Source: a virus. From it: DNA of 30,043 nt. Below, piece by piece: positions 5,961 to 13,429 of this stretch (position 1 is its first letter; each line of letters opens with the position of its first letter). Position numbers and translations under genes: made by a program. Location: IMG/VR virus record IMGVR_UViG_3300012209_000021, positions 1 to 30,043 of that record; one strand, 5' to 3'. The notes beneath the pieces are model-generated. The model worked only from the letters and a program-made list of their open reading frames with translations, had not been told where the DNA came from and searched no databases.

Positions 5961-6232
5961 TGACTGAATTAGAAACATACTTGATGAAGGAATTAAATCG
6001 AGAGCATGAACGGAATGATGCTCTTGTTGAGATTTTATTGCAGAATTTCAACTTGTTACCAAAAGATATACAAGTAAATTCAAATAAAGGAATAGGACAC
6101 GAACCTTGGTATATAAGGAAAGTAAAGTTAGAGAAAATGTTTGCTACTGTGCCTGCTCTAAAAGAATCTGAAGAAATTGAAGAATCTGAAGAAATTGAAG
6201 GTAATAAATCAAATGCCAGCGAAGAGCGGTAA
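5960..6232 (+). CDS. Hypothetical acidic-tailed protein (90 aa)
   Basis: The N-terminal 35 residues are a charged helix with coiled-coil character (ELETYLMKELNREHERNDAL). The C-terminus is an acidic tail built from a tandemly duplicated hexapeptide (ESEEIE twice), encoded by an exact 18-bp duplication at 6164-6199. No family is recognised. The next gene starts inside its 3' end in another frame. Confidence 0.65.
   Translation: MTELETYLMKELNREHERNDALVEILLQNFNLLPKDIQVNSNKGIGHEPWYIRKVKLEKMFATVPALKESEEIEESEEIEGNKSNASEER
6164..6199 (+). repeat. 18-bp exact tandem duplication
   Basis: Two identical 18-bp units (6164-6181 and 6182-6199) encode ESEEIE twice. The frame is kept, and identity at every base suggests a recent duplication. 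Confidence 0.9.
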
Positions 6233-6401
6233 GCAATTTCGTTATATGGCTGGAGTAATGTCCGGCTCAATTAATCCAGGCAAATCAGGTCCATCTAGGT
6301 CGGTAGCTAAGGAATTCGTGGATAAGACTCCAAGCAACAAACGTAAGCGATTTGCAAGTAATTTAAGGAATTCAAATAAAAAATCAAGTTCAGGGTATTA
6401 G
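6213..6401 (+). CDS. Small basic DUF3008-like protein
   Basis: ATG 6213 gives a 62-residue, strongly basic protein beginning MPAKSGKQFRYMAGVMSG; an upstream ATG at 6177 would lie deep in the previous gene. The pattern PAKS.KQ.R.M at the start, with a later KTP.NKRKRF region, resembles the small DUF3008-type proteins common in phages and bacteria. Their function is unknown, and the charge suggests nucleic-acid or capsid interior binding. It overlaps the previous gene by 20 bases. Confidence 0.6.
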   Translation: MPAKSGKQFRYMAGVMSGSINPGKSGPSRSVAKEFVDKTPSNKRKRFASNLRNSNKKSSSGY

Positions 6402-6416
6402 AAAGGAAGGAAAGAA

Positions 6417-6866
6417 ATGAGTGTACAATTACCACCAAATTCAACCGGAAGCGTAGTAGACACACAAACAACAGTAGCAGGAAAAGAACGACAGGCAGTT
6501 ATTAGGCCAGTCAGTGGGCAATTTAGCTTGACTCATACACCTGTCGCAGCAACGCAGGCAACTATTTCTGCTGCATCCGCTGGTGCAGGTAACAAAAACG
6601 TTGCTTCTGCAATTAGCTTCAGTATTTATACTGGAGCAACTGCTCAGACAATCATTGTAATTGCTCTTAGAGATGGGGCCAGCGGAGCTGGAACCATATT
6701 GTGGTCAAAATCGTGCGCACTAGCTGCAAGTTCATTCTGGACTGAGAACGTCACTTTGCCTGATCTGCAAGGGACGGCAGCTACTGCAATGACTCTTGAG
6801 TTTTCCGCTGCTGGAGTTGCTAATTCTGTGCAGAGTGTAAATCTCATGGGTTATACAACTGCGTAA
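6417..6866 (+). CDS. Probable beta-rich virion protein
   Basis: A strong purine-rich ribosome site (AAGGAAGGAA, 6403-6412) precedes ATG 6417, suggesting high expression. The 149 residues are rich in Ala, Thr, Ser and Val, nearly free of charge clusters, and show alternating hydrophobic strands ending in AMTLEFSAAGVANSVQSVNLMGY. This composition is typical of capsid decoration or other surface proteins with a beta-sandwich fold. No domain is identified with certainty. It contains a quasi-palindrome at 6616-6637. Confidence 0.7.
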   Translation: MSVQLPPNSTGSVVDTQTTVAGKERQAVIRPVSGQFSLTHTPVAATQATISAASAGAGNKNVASAISFSIYTGATAQTIIVIALRDGASGAGTILWSKSCALAASSFWTENVTLPDLQGTAATAMTLEFSAAGVANSVQSVNLMGYTTA

Positions 6867-6872
6867 TGAATT

Positions 6873-7145
6873 ATGCCTGGAAGTTGGACACAAAGAGAGA
6901 CATTTCATATGTCTAGTGGATGTCCATTAAAGGGTGAACAACAAGAGCATGTCACTACGTTTGATGTACTATGTGATGGAAAGCCAATAAATGTCCAAAG
7001 AAAAAGAATTACAGAGGGTTCTCCTAACTATACAGTTAAGCAAGACATGCTAGTCACAGATGATGGCCAGGAATTGGATATAAGGAATTTAAGTACAAGA
7101 GATATCTATTCTTGGCTAGAGAAATTGGAGCTTGCAAATAAATGA
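6873..7145 (+). CDS. Hypothetical protein (90 aa)
   Basis: ATG 6873 lies seven bases after the previous stop. The protein looks mixed alpha/beta: strands around VTTFDVLCDGKPINVQRKRI and a C-terminal helix RDIYSWLEKLELANK. There are two separated cysteines. No family is recognised. It overlaps the next gene as ATGA. Confidence 0.65.
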   Translation: MPGSWTQRETFHMSSGCPLKGEQQEHVTTFDVLCDGKPINVQRKRITEGSPNYTVKQDMLVTDDGQELDIRNLSTRDIYSWLEKLELANK

Positions 7146-7489
7146 TATTACTTGGAGTGTTTCAGTATTTGGCGGGCGTATGGGAAACAACTGGAGTACC
7201 AGGAGCAGTGATTGTTGGACCATTTGGTCAAGTCATTAGTGACAAAGCTGTAGACATTAATGACGTGGCTATTACTGTAGGAAGTACCGTTAAGTTCATA
7301 GGCAAAGTAACTAAGATTAATGTGAGTGATCCACATTTTCAGGATATTGAAATCACAGGGATTTATCCAGATTCACTTACAGAAAAAGCCATAGGACTAT
7401 TGGACCCAAATATTCCTAATTCGCTTGGAAGCATAAACACAAGGAATATAAGGTATTTTCATCCACTCCAATTGGTAGTTGGTTCTTAG
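7142..7489 (+). CDS. Small beta-barrel-like protein, paralog 1 of 3
   Basis: The core (about residues 38-75) reads AITVGSTVKFIGKVTKINV, then DPHFQDIEITGIYPD. It closely matches the core of the protein at 8265 (AIAVGNTVNIVGTVTAINL, then DPRFNDIEVT) and more distantly the one at 7820. The pattern of short strands around a G.V..I motif looks like a small OB- or SH3-like barrel. No catalytic residues are evident. It may bind a virion partner or nucleic acid. Its stop codon is the first TAG of a 13-bp tandem repeat. Confidence 0.7.
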   Translation: MILLGVFQYLAGVWETTGVPGAVIVGPFGQVISDKAVDINDVAITVGSTVKFIGKVTKINVSDPHFQDIEITGIYPDSLTEKAIGLLDPNIPNSLGSINTRNIRYFHPLQLVVGS

Positions 7490-7536
7490 TATGGTATCTT
7501 AGTATGGTATCTTAGTATGGTATCTTAGTATGGTAT
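7485..7536 (+). repeat. 13-bp repeat x4 duplicating a stop-start junction
   Basis: Four exact copies of CTTAGTATGGTAT (7485, 7498, 7511 and 7524) span the boundary of two genes. Each unit holds TAG-T-ATG. The first TAG ends the upstream gene and the last ATG (7530) starts the downstream one. The three earlier ATGs each open a three-codon frame (Met-Val-Ser) that ends at the next unit's TAG. Confidence 0.95.
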
Positions 7537-7823
7537 ATGTGGATGAGTTGAGTATATGGGTAGGAGATAAATCTCCATCCTGCTTTAGGAATAAACCATC
7601 TTGTCATATGTATGCAGATTCACTGGATGAATTACATGATATGGCTGTTAAGATTGGATTACAGAAATATTGGTTTCAAGACAAAAAACATTTACCACAT
7701 TATGATTTAACTCCAAGTAAAAGAAAGTTGGCCATAATTAATGGGGCTATCGAGACTGATTGGGAACATTTAGCTGATTTTGTAGACACGATTAGGATGA
7801 ATAATAGACAAGCTGAAGTATGA
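7530..7823 (+). CDS. DUF4031 family protein
   Basis: The 97-residue product matches the compact DUF4031 family found in phages and bacteria: an opening VYVDE, SCHMYADSLDELHDMAVKIGL, then WFQ and HYDLTPSKRKLAIINGAIE. These conserved His, Asp and aromatic positions are characteristic, but no biochemical role is established to my knowledge. Its start lies in the last copy of the 13-bp repeat, so its translation may depend on ribosomes passing the duplicated junction. The end overlaps the next gene as ATGATG. Confidence 0.85.
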   Translation: MVYVDELSIWVGDKSPSCFRNKPSCHMYADSLDELHDMAVKIGLQKYWFQDKKHLPHYDLTPSKRKLAIINGAIETDWEHLADFVDTIRMNNRQAEV

Positions 7824-8053
7824 TGATCTTTGCCAGTCATTTCTTGAGTTCTACTTGGTATAGAACGGCGCTAACAGCAAGTCTTCGTGACATAAATGGA
7901 ACTCAGCTTAACTTAGGAGATAATGTGAAGATTGAGGGAGTAGTGACGAGATTGATTCCTAGTAATAATGTCCTTGGTAACGCAGTAGTTCAAGCGAAGT
8001 ATGGGCCTAGCTTGAATGTGAATACGTCAACTTTGAACTTAGTTAAAGAATGA
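7820..8053 (+). CDS. Small beta-barrel-like protein, paralog 2 of 3
   Basis: Two adjacent ATGs (7820 and 7823) are possible starts. After a hydrophobic N-terminus the segment LNLGDNVKIEGVVTRLIP parallels the G.TV...G.VT.I core of the proteins at 7142 and 8265, and the protein ends in short strands. Similarity is weaker than between the other two. The function is unknown. It overlaps the next gene as ATGA. Confidence 0.65.
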   Translation: MMIFASHFLSSTWYRTALTASLRDINGTQLNLGDNVKIEGVVTRLIPSNNVLGNAVVQAKYGPSLNVNTSTLNLVKE

Positions 8054-8259
8054 AATTTGAGAGTGAGTTTCTAATATTAGCTGGTCAAGCATTTGGATGT
8101 AGGTATCAAATTATGGGTGGATATGTTATAGGAAAGAAATGGGCCATTTGTAAGACTAGCTTAGAGACTCTTAGTTACCAGATATGTGGGGAAATGGATA
8201 ATCTCTTAGAGATGAGGCTTTTGTGTGAGGAAACCAAATTAAATTTAATTAAGGAGTAA
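8050..8259 (+). CDS. Hypothetical protein (69 aa)
   Basis: ATG 8050 overlaps the previous stop. The product has four cysteines (GCRY, ICKT, ICGE, LLCEE) spread along the chain, a probable beta hairpin at residues 17-35 and a C-terminal helix. The cysteines are not in CxxC pairs, so zinc binding is uncertain. No family is recognised. Confidence 0.6.
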   Translation: MKFESEFLILAGQAFGCRYQIMGGYVIGKKWAICKTSLETLSYQICGEMDNLLEMRLLCEETKLNLIKE

Positions 8260-8264
8260 AAGCA

Positions 8265-8504
8265 ATGCCAGGAGATACGAATTTAGATTCAGCAGCAGTT
8301 GCAATTGCAGTGGGAAATACCGTAAACATCGTGGGAACAGTTACGGCCATAAATCTAGTAGATCCTAGGTTTAACGACATTGAAGTAACCTTGTCACATC
8401 CTGTGACTGGAGTAACTCCTACCGTTGGGAGCGAAGTGAACAACGGTGAAATCGGAGCTAGGAAGAAAGTATATTTGCCTGCTTCATGCGTAACTAAGGT
8501 TTAA
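8265..8504 (+). CDS. Small beta-barrel-like protein, paralog 3 of 3
   Basis: AAGGAG (8251-8256) precedes ATG 8265 by eight bases. The 79-residue protein contains AIAVGNTVNIVGTVTAINL followed by DPRFNDIEVTLSHP, sharing most positions with the core of the protein at 7142. Uncharged, beta-rich composition and a strong ribosome site suggest a virion component made in quantity. It lies just before the portal gene. The exact role is unknown. Confidence 0.7.
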   Translation: MPGDTNLDSAAVAIAVGNTVNIVGTVTAINLVDPRFNDIEVTLSHPVTGVTPTVGSEVNNGEIGARKKVYLPASCVTKV

Positions 8505-8516
8505 TTGGTTTAGCAA

Positions 8517-10736
8517 ATGCCAAGAGCTTCTGAAGAGAATAATACTAGACTTTCAGAGGAACTTCAAGATTCATTGAAGGCAATAGTCAAATCGTGCGAA
8601 GAGGAAGACCGTGAAATTCGTCAGAGCATGATTAGGCAGTGGAAGAAGAACGAAGAATTCTGGCATGGCTTCCAGTTTTTGTTCTGGAGTGCTTCAGAAC
8701 AAAGTTGGCGTAGTCCTCTTGACCTAAATTGGGGAGATACAGAAGATTTCGAAGATGTCCAAGAGCAATTTGGTAGCTTTTCGGATAAAGTTGTGGATAT
8801 CTTCAGAGGGCATGGGGAAGCGATTATCAGTGCTCTAGCAAGTCAGATTCCTGCATTGCGATTCCTACCAGACGACGCTGATGAGATCAACGATTTGCTT
8901 ACCTCTAGGACATATAGTAAGATTGCAGATTTAGTCAGTAGGCATAACAAAGCAAAACTTGTATTTCTCAAAGCATTATTCTTCCTTGCGATTCATGGCC
9001 TAGTTGCAAGTTATAGATATAAAGACAGCGATCTGGAATACGGAAGCTACACTGTGCCAGTATATGGAACTCAAGAGATTGACGTTCCTAGTCTTGAATG
9101 TCCAGAATGTAATTATACTGGAAGTGACTTTATTAGTCATGAATTGGGAGCACTTTGTCCTCAATGTGGACAGATAGTAAATCCAAATTCAATAACAACG
9201 AAAGAAAAGCAACCAATTAAATTAAGGGATGAACAATATCCGAAGACTAGAGTAAAATTAGATATCTTTGGGCCTTTGCAGTTCAAGATTCCTTATTATG
9301 CTCGGTCACAAGATGAATGCCAATACTTCATACTTTATGGTGATAAAAGTAAAGATGTAGTTAAAAGTGAATATCCTGAATTTGTTGATAAGATTGAGGG
9401 AGAATCTATTGAAAATGCAGATAGATTCAGTAGAAGTTTATACTCAAGTGAATTTGATAGAGAAAGTCAAAACAGACATTTGGTTACAGTAAAGAAGATT
9501 TGGCTTAGACCAAGTGCATTATATAGAGAAACAGAAAAAGAAAAACGAGATCAATTACTAAAGAAGTTCCCGGAGGGAAGCCAGATTACTCTTATAGGCC
9601 GTACGAATATATATATTGATAGTAAATCAGAGGACATGGACAAAAGATGGGAAATTGGTCAAGCTGGCCTAAGTACATTAATCCACTCAGATCCGATAAT
9701 GAGACCTCTTGTAGAAATACAAGAAATGAGGAATCAGCTTGTAAATCTCATAATGGAAACAATTAATCATGGAATTCCTTCAGATTTTGCAGATCCAGAA
9801 ACTATTAACTTTGACACCTACGGTAGATTTGAGGCTGTTCCCGGATTTATATATAAAGCTAAGCCTAGGAGACCTGGTGATCCTTTGGGCAATAGTTTTT
9901 ATACTCAAAATCGGGCAACATTATCGAGAGAAGTAGCTTTGTTCTTACAACAGCTTGATAAAGACGCACAGTTTAGTATAGGTTCATTTCCAAGTGTATA
10001 CGGTGGTCCTTCTGAAGGAAAAAGTAGAACATTTTCAGAGTATGCAGCTTCAAGGCAAATGGCTCTGCAAAGACTCTCAATCGCCTGGACATACATAGTA
10101 GATTGGTGGGTCCGTACGATGACAGGTGCAGTTGATATGTATAAGGAATGCGTAATTGAGGATGAGCGTTTCACTAAGTATGAAAATGGCAATTATATTA
10201 ACGTCTGGATCAAGCGTAGCGAAATGGAAGGTAAGATTGGAGGAGTAGAAGCAGAGGCTTCTGAAACTTTTCCAGTGAGTCAAACTCAAATCAAGGATCT
10301 TTTACTTCGGTTAATAGAGTTGAACAATGAATATATAAATGCTGCACTGTATAATCCAGAGAACTCTAAGATAGTTCAGGATGCACTTGCCCTAACGGAA
10401 TTACGGATTCCAGGAGAAGACCAACGTGTAAAACAATCGTATGAAATAAATGAACTTTTGAAATCTGGACCCATAAATGAAATGCAGTCAACAATTCCAG
10501 TCGAGGAATTTGTTGACGATCATAACATACATATAAGTGTCCTGAAGTCATTTATGGTAAGTTCCATTGGAATGGAGGAGAAACGTACAAATCCTCTAGG
10601 CTACGCAAATCTAAATGCTCATATGATGGAGCATCAGTTAATAATTATGAAGCAGCAAATGCAACAAATGCAGATGCAAGTTAGTCAACAGATGCAAGAT
10701 AAACAAGGAGAAGTTCCTAAAGGACCAACAGAATGA
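8517..10736 (+). CDS. Portal protein with zinc-ribbon insertion
   Basis: At 739 residues this matches the long portal (head-tail connector) class of podoviruses, the ring through which DNA enters and leaves. It begins with charged helices including WKKNEEFWHGFQFLFWS, continues through SDKVVDIFRGHGEAIISALA, a long central region and TFSEYAASRQMALQRLSIAWTYIVDWW, and ends in a Gln/Met-rich helix (MKQQMQQMQMQVSQQMQ) suited to a barrel or coiled coil. Position before scaffold and capsid genes agrees. Unusually, CPEC (195-198) and CPQC (214-217) form a zinc ribbon in the first third. The class call is by size, layout and context, without an alignment. Confidence 0.85.
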   Translation: MPRASEENNTRLSEELQDSLKAIVKSCEEEDREIRQSMIRQWKKNEEFWHGFQFLFWSASEQSWRSPLDLNWGDTEDFEDVQEQFGSFSDKVVDIFRGHGEAIISALASQIPALRFLPDDADEINDLLTSRTYSKIADLVSRHNKAKLVFLKALFFLAIHGLVASYRYKDSDLEYGSYTVPVYGTQEIDVPSLECPECNYTGSDFISHELGALCPQCGQIVNPNSITTKEKQPIKLRDEQYPKTRVKLDIFGPLQFKIPYYARSQDECQYFILYGDKSKDVVKSEYPEFVDKIEGESIENADRFSRSLYSSEFDRESQNRHLVTVKKIWLRPSALYRETEKEKRDQLLKKFPEGSQITLIGRTNIYIDSKSEDMDKRWEIGQAGLSTLIHSDPIMRPLVEIQEMRNQLVNLIMETINHGIPSDFADPETINFDTYGRFEAVPGFIYKAKPRRPGDPLGNSFYTQNRATLSREVALFLQQLDKDAQFSIGSFPSVYGGPSEGKSRTFSEYAASRQMALQRLSIAWTYIVDWWVRTMTGAVDMYKECVIEDERFTKYENGNYINVWIKRSEMEGKIGGVEAEASETFPVSQTQIKDLLLRLIELNNEYINAALYNPENSKIVQDALALTELRIPGEDQRVKQSYEINELLKSGPINEMQSTIPVEEFVDDHNIHISVLKSFMVSSIGMEEKRTNPLGYANLNAHMMEHQLIIMKQQMQQMQMQVSQQMQDKQGEVPKGPTE

Positions 10737-11014
10737 ATGCGCCGAGTATAAAACAAGAGAATTTACCGCCGAGTCAGCCACAGAAGAAATTATATGCATA
10801 TGATGCAAATAATAATATGATTTATGAAGGATGGGCTGATCCTGGTGTGCTTTCCAGTGAGCCTAAGTGGGCCATAAGGAAAGCAACATTTGATGGCAAT
10901 AATAACATGATAATGGAACGGTTTGCATTTGCAAGTGGAAGTTTATTGCAGGGTAGTAAGAACACACAGAAAATCTTTGTATGGGATAATAGGACTACTT
11001 ATGATTATCAGTAA
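10733..11014 (+). CDS. Small post-portal virion-type protein
   Basis: The 93-residue product overlaps the portal stop as ATGA. After a proline-rich start it has YAYDANNNMIYEGWADPG and later IRKATFDGNNNMIMERFA and WDNRTTYDYQ, a strand pattern I associate with small hypothetical proteins near phage head genes. There are no cysteines or membrane segments. It probably belongs to the virion. Its 3' end overlaps the next gene by 14 bases. Confidence 0.75.
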   Translation: MNAPSIKQENLPPSQPQKKLYAYDANNNMIYEGWADPGVLSSEPKWAIRKATFDGNNNMIMERFAFASGSLLQGSKNTQKIFVWDNRTTYDYQ

Positions 11015-12278
11015 GTGTATTGTATTGGGATTAATATGCATTGGGACTGCAAAGTCCCAATGCGGCCTATATGGACGCATTGCAAATATAGGAAATAACC
11101 AACGGTCCTGCGTGTATGATTTAAGTAAAGTAGGTGGGGCTAGTACGTTAAGTTTTGCTAATATAACCGCAGGAAATAATACAACTGGATTAATAATGAA
11201 TAGTGGAGGAGTATTGAGTGTAAATGGAACCGGAATAATTAGCGCTAATCAAATTAATGGGATTAGTGTTCCAGTAAGCGCCGCATTAGTAGGAACAGAT
11301 TCTAATAGTAGATTTATTGCAAAAACTTTAGGAAGTCCAGATCAATCTATCCAATTTAATAATTCTAATTCTTTAAACGGACTTAGTCACGTTAAAAGTG
11401 ATGGGAGTGGGAATTTAGAAATCATCACTGTTCCAGACCCCACGATACCAGCTATGTTAGCGTTAGCGGGATTAGGTGCCGGAAATGTAGACAATGGAAC
11501 TCATTGTTACGCTTATCAGTATGTGACACTATCTGGAAGCACTAATCTTAGCATTAGCAATGTTCAAACTGCATCTATTACTGTTACAGATAATACAGTA
11601 AATGGTCAAGTTTCTGTTACTGTTCCTGCTAGTGCAGACACTAGAGTTACCAGTGTATATGTGTATAGATCTTTAACTGGTGGGGACTGTAATGGGACTG
11701 AAAGTGTTCTGGCATTTTACTGGATAACTGCCATCGCTTCTAATGGTGGATCATTTACGGATAATAATTCGGATGCCACAATCACAGGCAACGGCACGAT
11801 ACTGGACAATGCCATTGGATCTGGGAACACTACAGGGACAATTGCAACCAATAACAATCCAATGCAAATAAACGATCAGGGTGGGATAAATCTTTCTAGT
11901 TCTTATGGTGTTCCAAATTCTATTTTGTTCACTAATTCCGTTGGATTTTTTAATAGCTCCGCATCTTTTCCAAATAATGCAACACAGTATTTGAATGGAA
12001 ATGGATCTTTTTCTACACCTTCAAATGGAATACTTCAAGGAGTTCCTGTTACTTTAGGTGGATCTCTCTTAACTGCATTATCTTGTGCAAGTACTACATC
12101 AGCGGTAACAGGCGCGGCAACAGGAATGTCAGTAGTAATAACACCGGATACTTATCCTGGTGACGGAATCATATGGAAGGGTTACATTTCTAATCCAGAT
12201 GAAGTTACTGTAAAAGTATGTGCATTGGCTGCATTAACGCCAACTAGTTCAGTGTATGAAGTGAGGGTAATTCCATGA
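11001..12278 (+). CDS. Fibre-like beta protein with signal peptide
   Basis: ATG 11001 is preferred to earlier starts inside the previous gene because it gives a clean signal peptide: Lys5, a hydrophobic core CIVLGLICIG, and TAKS|Q, a good signal-peptidase I site at about residue 19. The remaining 400 residues are Gly/Asn/Ser/Thr-rich repeated strands like phage fibres, with a fibronectin-III-like stretch around ASITVTDNTVNGQVSVTVPA and VYVYRSLTGG. A true tail fibre should not need a secretion signal. It may therefore be exported to the host envelope, or the hydrophobic start may have another use. It opens the accessory-looking block before the scaffold. An 11-bp hairpin lies in its signal-peptide coding region. 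Confidence 0.65.
   Translation: MIISKCIVLGLICIGTAKSQCGLYGRIANIGNNQRSCVYDLSKVGGASTLSFANITAGNNTTGLIMNSGGVLSVNGTGIISANQINGISVPVSAALVGTDSNSRFIAKTLGSPDQSIQFNNSNSLNGLSHVKSDGSGNLEIITVPDPTIPAMLALAGLGAGNVDNGTHCYAYQYVTLSGSTNLSISNVQTASITVTDNTVNGQVSVTVPASADTRVTSVYVYRSLTGGDCNGTESVLAFYWITAIASNGGSFTDNNSDATITGNGTILDNAIGSGNTTGTIATNNNPMQINDQGGINLSSSYGVPNSILFTNSVGFFNSSASFPNNATQYLNGNGSFSTPSNGILQGVPVTLGGSLLTALSCASTTSAVTGAATGMSVVITPDTYPGDGIIWKGYISNPDEVTVKVCALAALTPTSSVYEVRVIP
11038..11063 (+). repeat. 11-bp perfect hairpin in signal-peptide coding region
   Basis: GCATTGGGACT (11038-11048) pairs exactly with AGTCCCAATGC (11053-11063) over a 4-nt loop. It encodes the end of the signal peptide, so the stem begins 38 nt after the start codon, where it could slow early translation. 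Confidence 0.75.
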
Positions 12279-12634
12279 AATGCATAGTATGTATAGTATG
12301 TGTAGTATGTATACTAAATGGTCAAAATTCAGTAATTCCTCAAGTAATTCCTAGGAAATTAGTAATTGCTGTTACACAGCAAGCTCAGACAATAAATCTA
12401 AATATAAATGCAGAATTAGCAACGTCATTAGAAACTGCAAGGCTAAATATAAAAGGTCCAGATGGAAAACTGTTATATCCTGATATTCAATCTTTGGTGA
12501 AAGCATTGCTAAATCTACAACTAAAGCAATTAGTTAATCAATATCCTACAGAAAGTATTAAGATTAAGAAAGGAATACTAAGCAAAGCACAAATTGATGT
12601 TGATAGCGTTGAGAATGCTATTATGGTTAAATAA
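12275..12634 (+). CDS. Small exported or membrane-anchored protein
   Basis: The 119-residue product overlaps the previous stop as ATGA. Its N-terminus places Cys at 3, 6, 9 and 12 within a hydrophobic core (CIVCIVCVVCIL), then NGQNS, which looks like a short signal sequence or anchor. The cysteine spacing comes from a 9-bp tandem repeat. The mature part is mixed, with a helical stretch LVKALLNLQLKQLVNQYP. No lipobox of standard form is visible. The function is unknown. Together with its neighbours it suggests an envelope-directed gene set. Confidence 0.6.
   Translation: MKCIVCIVCVVCILNGQNSVIPQVIPRKLVIAVTQQAQTINLNINAELATSLETARLNIKGPDGKLLYPDIQSLVKALLNLQLKQLVNQYPTESIKIKKGILSKAQIDVDSVENAIMVK
12284..12310 (+). 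repeat. 9-bp tandem repeat x3 in a leader sequence
   Basis: ATAGTATGT occurs twice, then GTAGTATGT, in frame within the signal-like start of the gene, encoding three Ile/Val-Val-Cys units. The core TAGTATG is the same heptamer that forms the repeated stop-start junction at 7485. Confidence 0.85.
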
Positions 12635-12644
12635 ATATTGGAAT

Positions 12645-12734
12645 ATGAGGACAATAGATGTTTTACTTATAGTAATAGGACTTTATGTATTATATATGTT
12701 ATTAGCAATACTACTTAGTAGGAAAGACAAGTAG
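12645..12734 (+). CDS. Putative 29-aa single-pass membrane microprotein
   Basis: ATG 12645 opens a 29-codon frame ending at TAG 12732, one base before the next ATG. The product is a hydrophobic helix of about 19 residues (VLLIVIGLYVLYMLLAILL) followed by the positive tail SRKDK, the classical look of a small inner-membrane peptide. It exactly fills the gap between two genes. It could be a holin or antiholin-like peptide or a membrane effector. There is no clear ribosome site, so expression may rely on coupling. Confidence 0.5.
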   Translation: MRTIDVLLIVIGLYVLYMLLAILLSRKDK

Positions 12735-12735
12735 T

Positions 12736-13125
12736 ATGATTAAAATAATATTAATGTTACTTCAAATGCATGAAATGCAGCCAGGTAATGTTAACTTAAT
12801 TCATAAAGACACTTGGATTATATATGATTTATTGAAAAATAAACCAGTAATATGTAATAAATATTCAGAATTCACATTATTTATAGCTATTGATTCTAAT
12901 GCTAAATTTTTATGTCAGCAAGGTGGACAGTATACTTTATATGTAGGACCTAAAATAATAGATGATGATCCAACTCCAATTATATTAACAAAGTCATCTC
13001 CAGCAATAGCAATTAAAAATTTAGGTATTCTTATAAATGGAATATGTTCTACAATGATGCCAAAATGGACTACATCTAATGTAGGGAAAACAAGTGAAAT
13101 TCAGGCGAATTGTATAATTAAATAA
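12736..13125 (+). CDS. Hypothetical beta-rich protein, possibly exported
   Basis: The junction with the previous stop is TAG-T-ATG. The 129-residue protein starts MIKIILMLLQ, a short hydrophobic segment that could act as a weak signal sequence, then shows alternating strands (FTLFIAIDSNAKFLC, GGQYTLYVG). Four cysteines are spread along the chain (ICNK, FLCQQ, GICS, NCII), which would suit disulfides in an exported protein. No family is recognised. Confidence 0.6.
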   Translation: MIKIILMLLQMHEMQPGNVNLIHKDTWIIYDLLKNKPVICNKYSEFTLFIAIDSNAKFLCQQGGQYTLYVGPKIIDDDPTPIILTKSSPAIAIKNLGILINGICSTMMPKWTTSNVGKTSEIQANCIIK

Positions 13126-13129
13126 TAGC

Positions 13130-13429
13130 ATGAGAACGTTAATAAGGGATAAGATAAAACTAAACCGGAACAAGGAAGATAGGCATAAATCTAAGATAAT
13201 GAAGTGCCTTAAATGCCTTAAAATGTTTAAAATGAAATCATGGAAGAAGTTGCAAATATGTAGCTCATGTTACCATCATAATTCTATAGAATTGAGAAAC
13301 TGGAAGGCCATTGGAGACAAAACATATGAAGAATGGAGAGCGATGAACTACATCGAGAATGAGCTATGTGGACCAAGGGGAAATATACCAAGTACATTAG
13401 ATCCTTCTTTGCTGCTAAGTATGATATGA
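13130..13429 (+). CDS. Small basic zinc-ribbon protein
   Basis: The 99-residue product has a highly basic N-terminus and a four-cysteine site CLKC...CSSC (about residues 26-48) with Lys/Phe between, the layout of a zinc ribbon. It overlaps the next start as ATGA. Basic charge plus zinc ribbon suggests nucleic-acid or protein binding in the cytoplasm, unlike the exported-looking neighbours. The exact family is not recognised. Confidence 0.65.
   Translation: MRTLIRDKIKLNRNKEDRHKSKIMKCLKCLKMFKMKSWKKLQICSSCYHHNSIELRNWKAIGDKTYEEWRAMNYIENELCGPRGNIPSTLDPSLLLSMI

Noticed and set aside
7485-7536. CRISPR-like array
   Set aside because: The units are directly adjacent, with no spacers.
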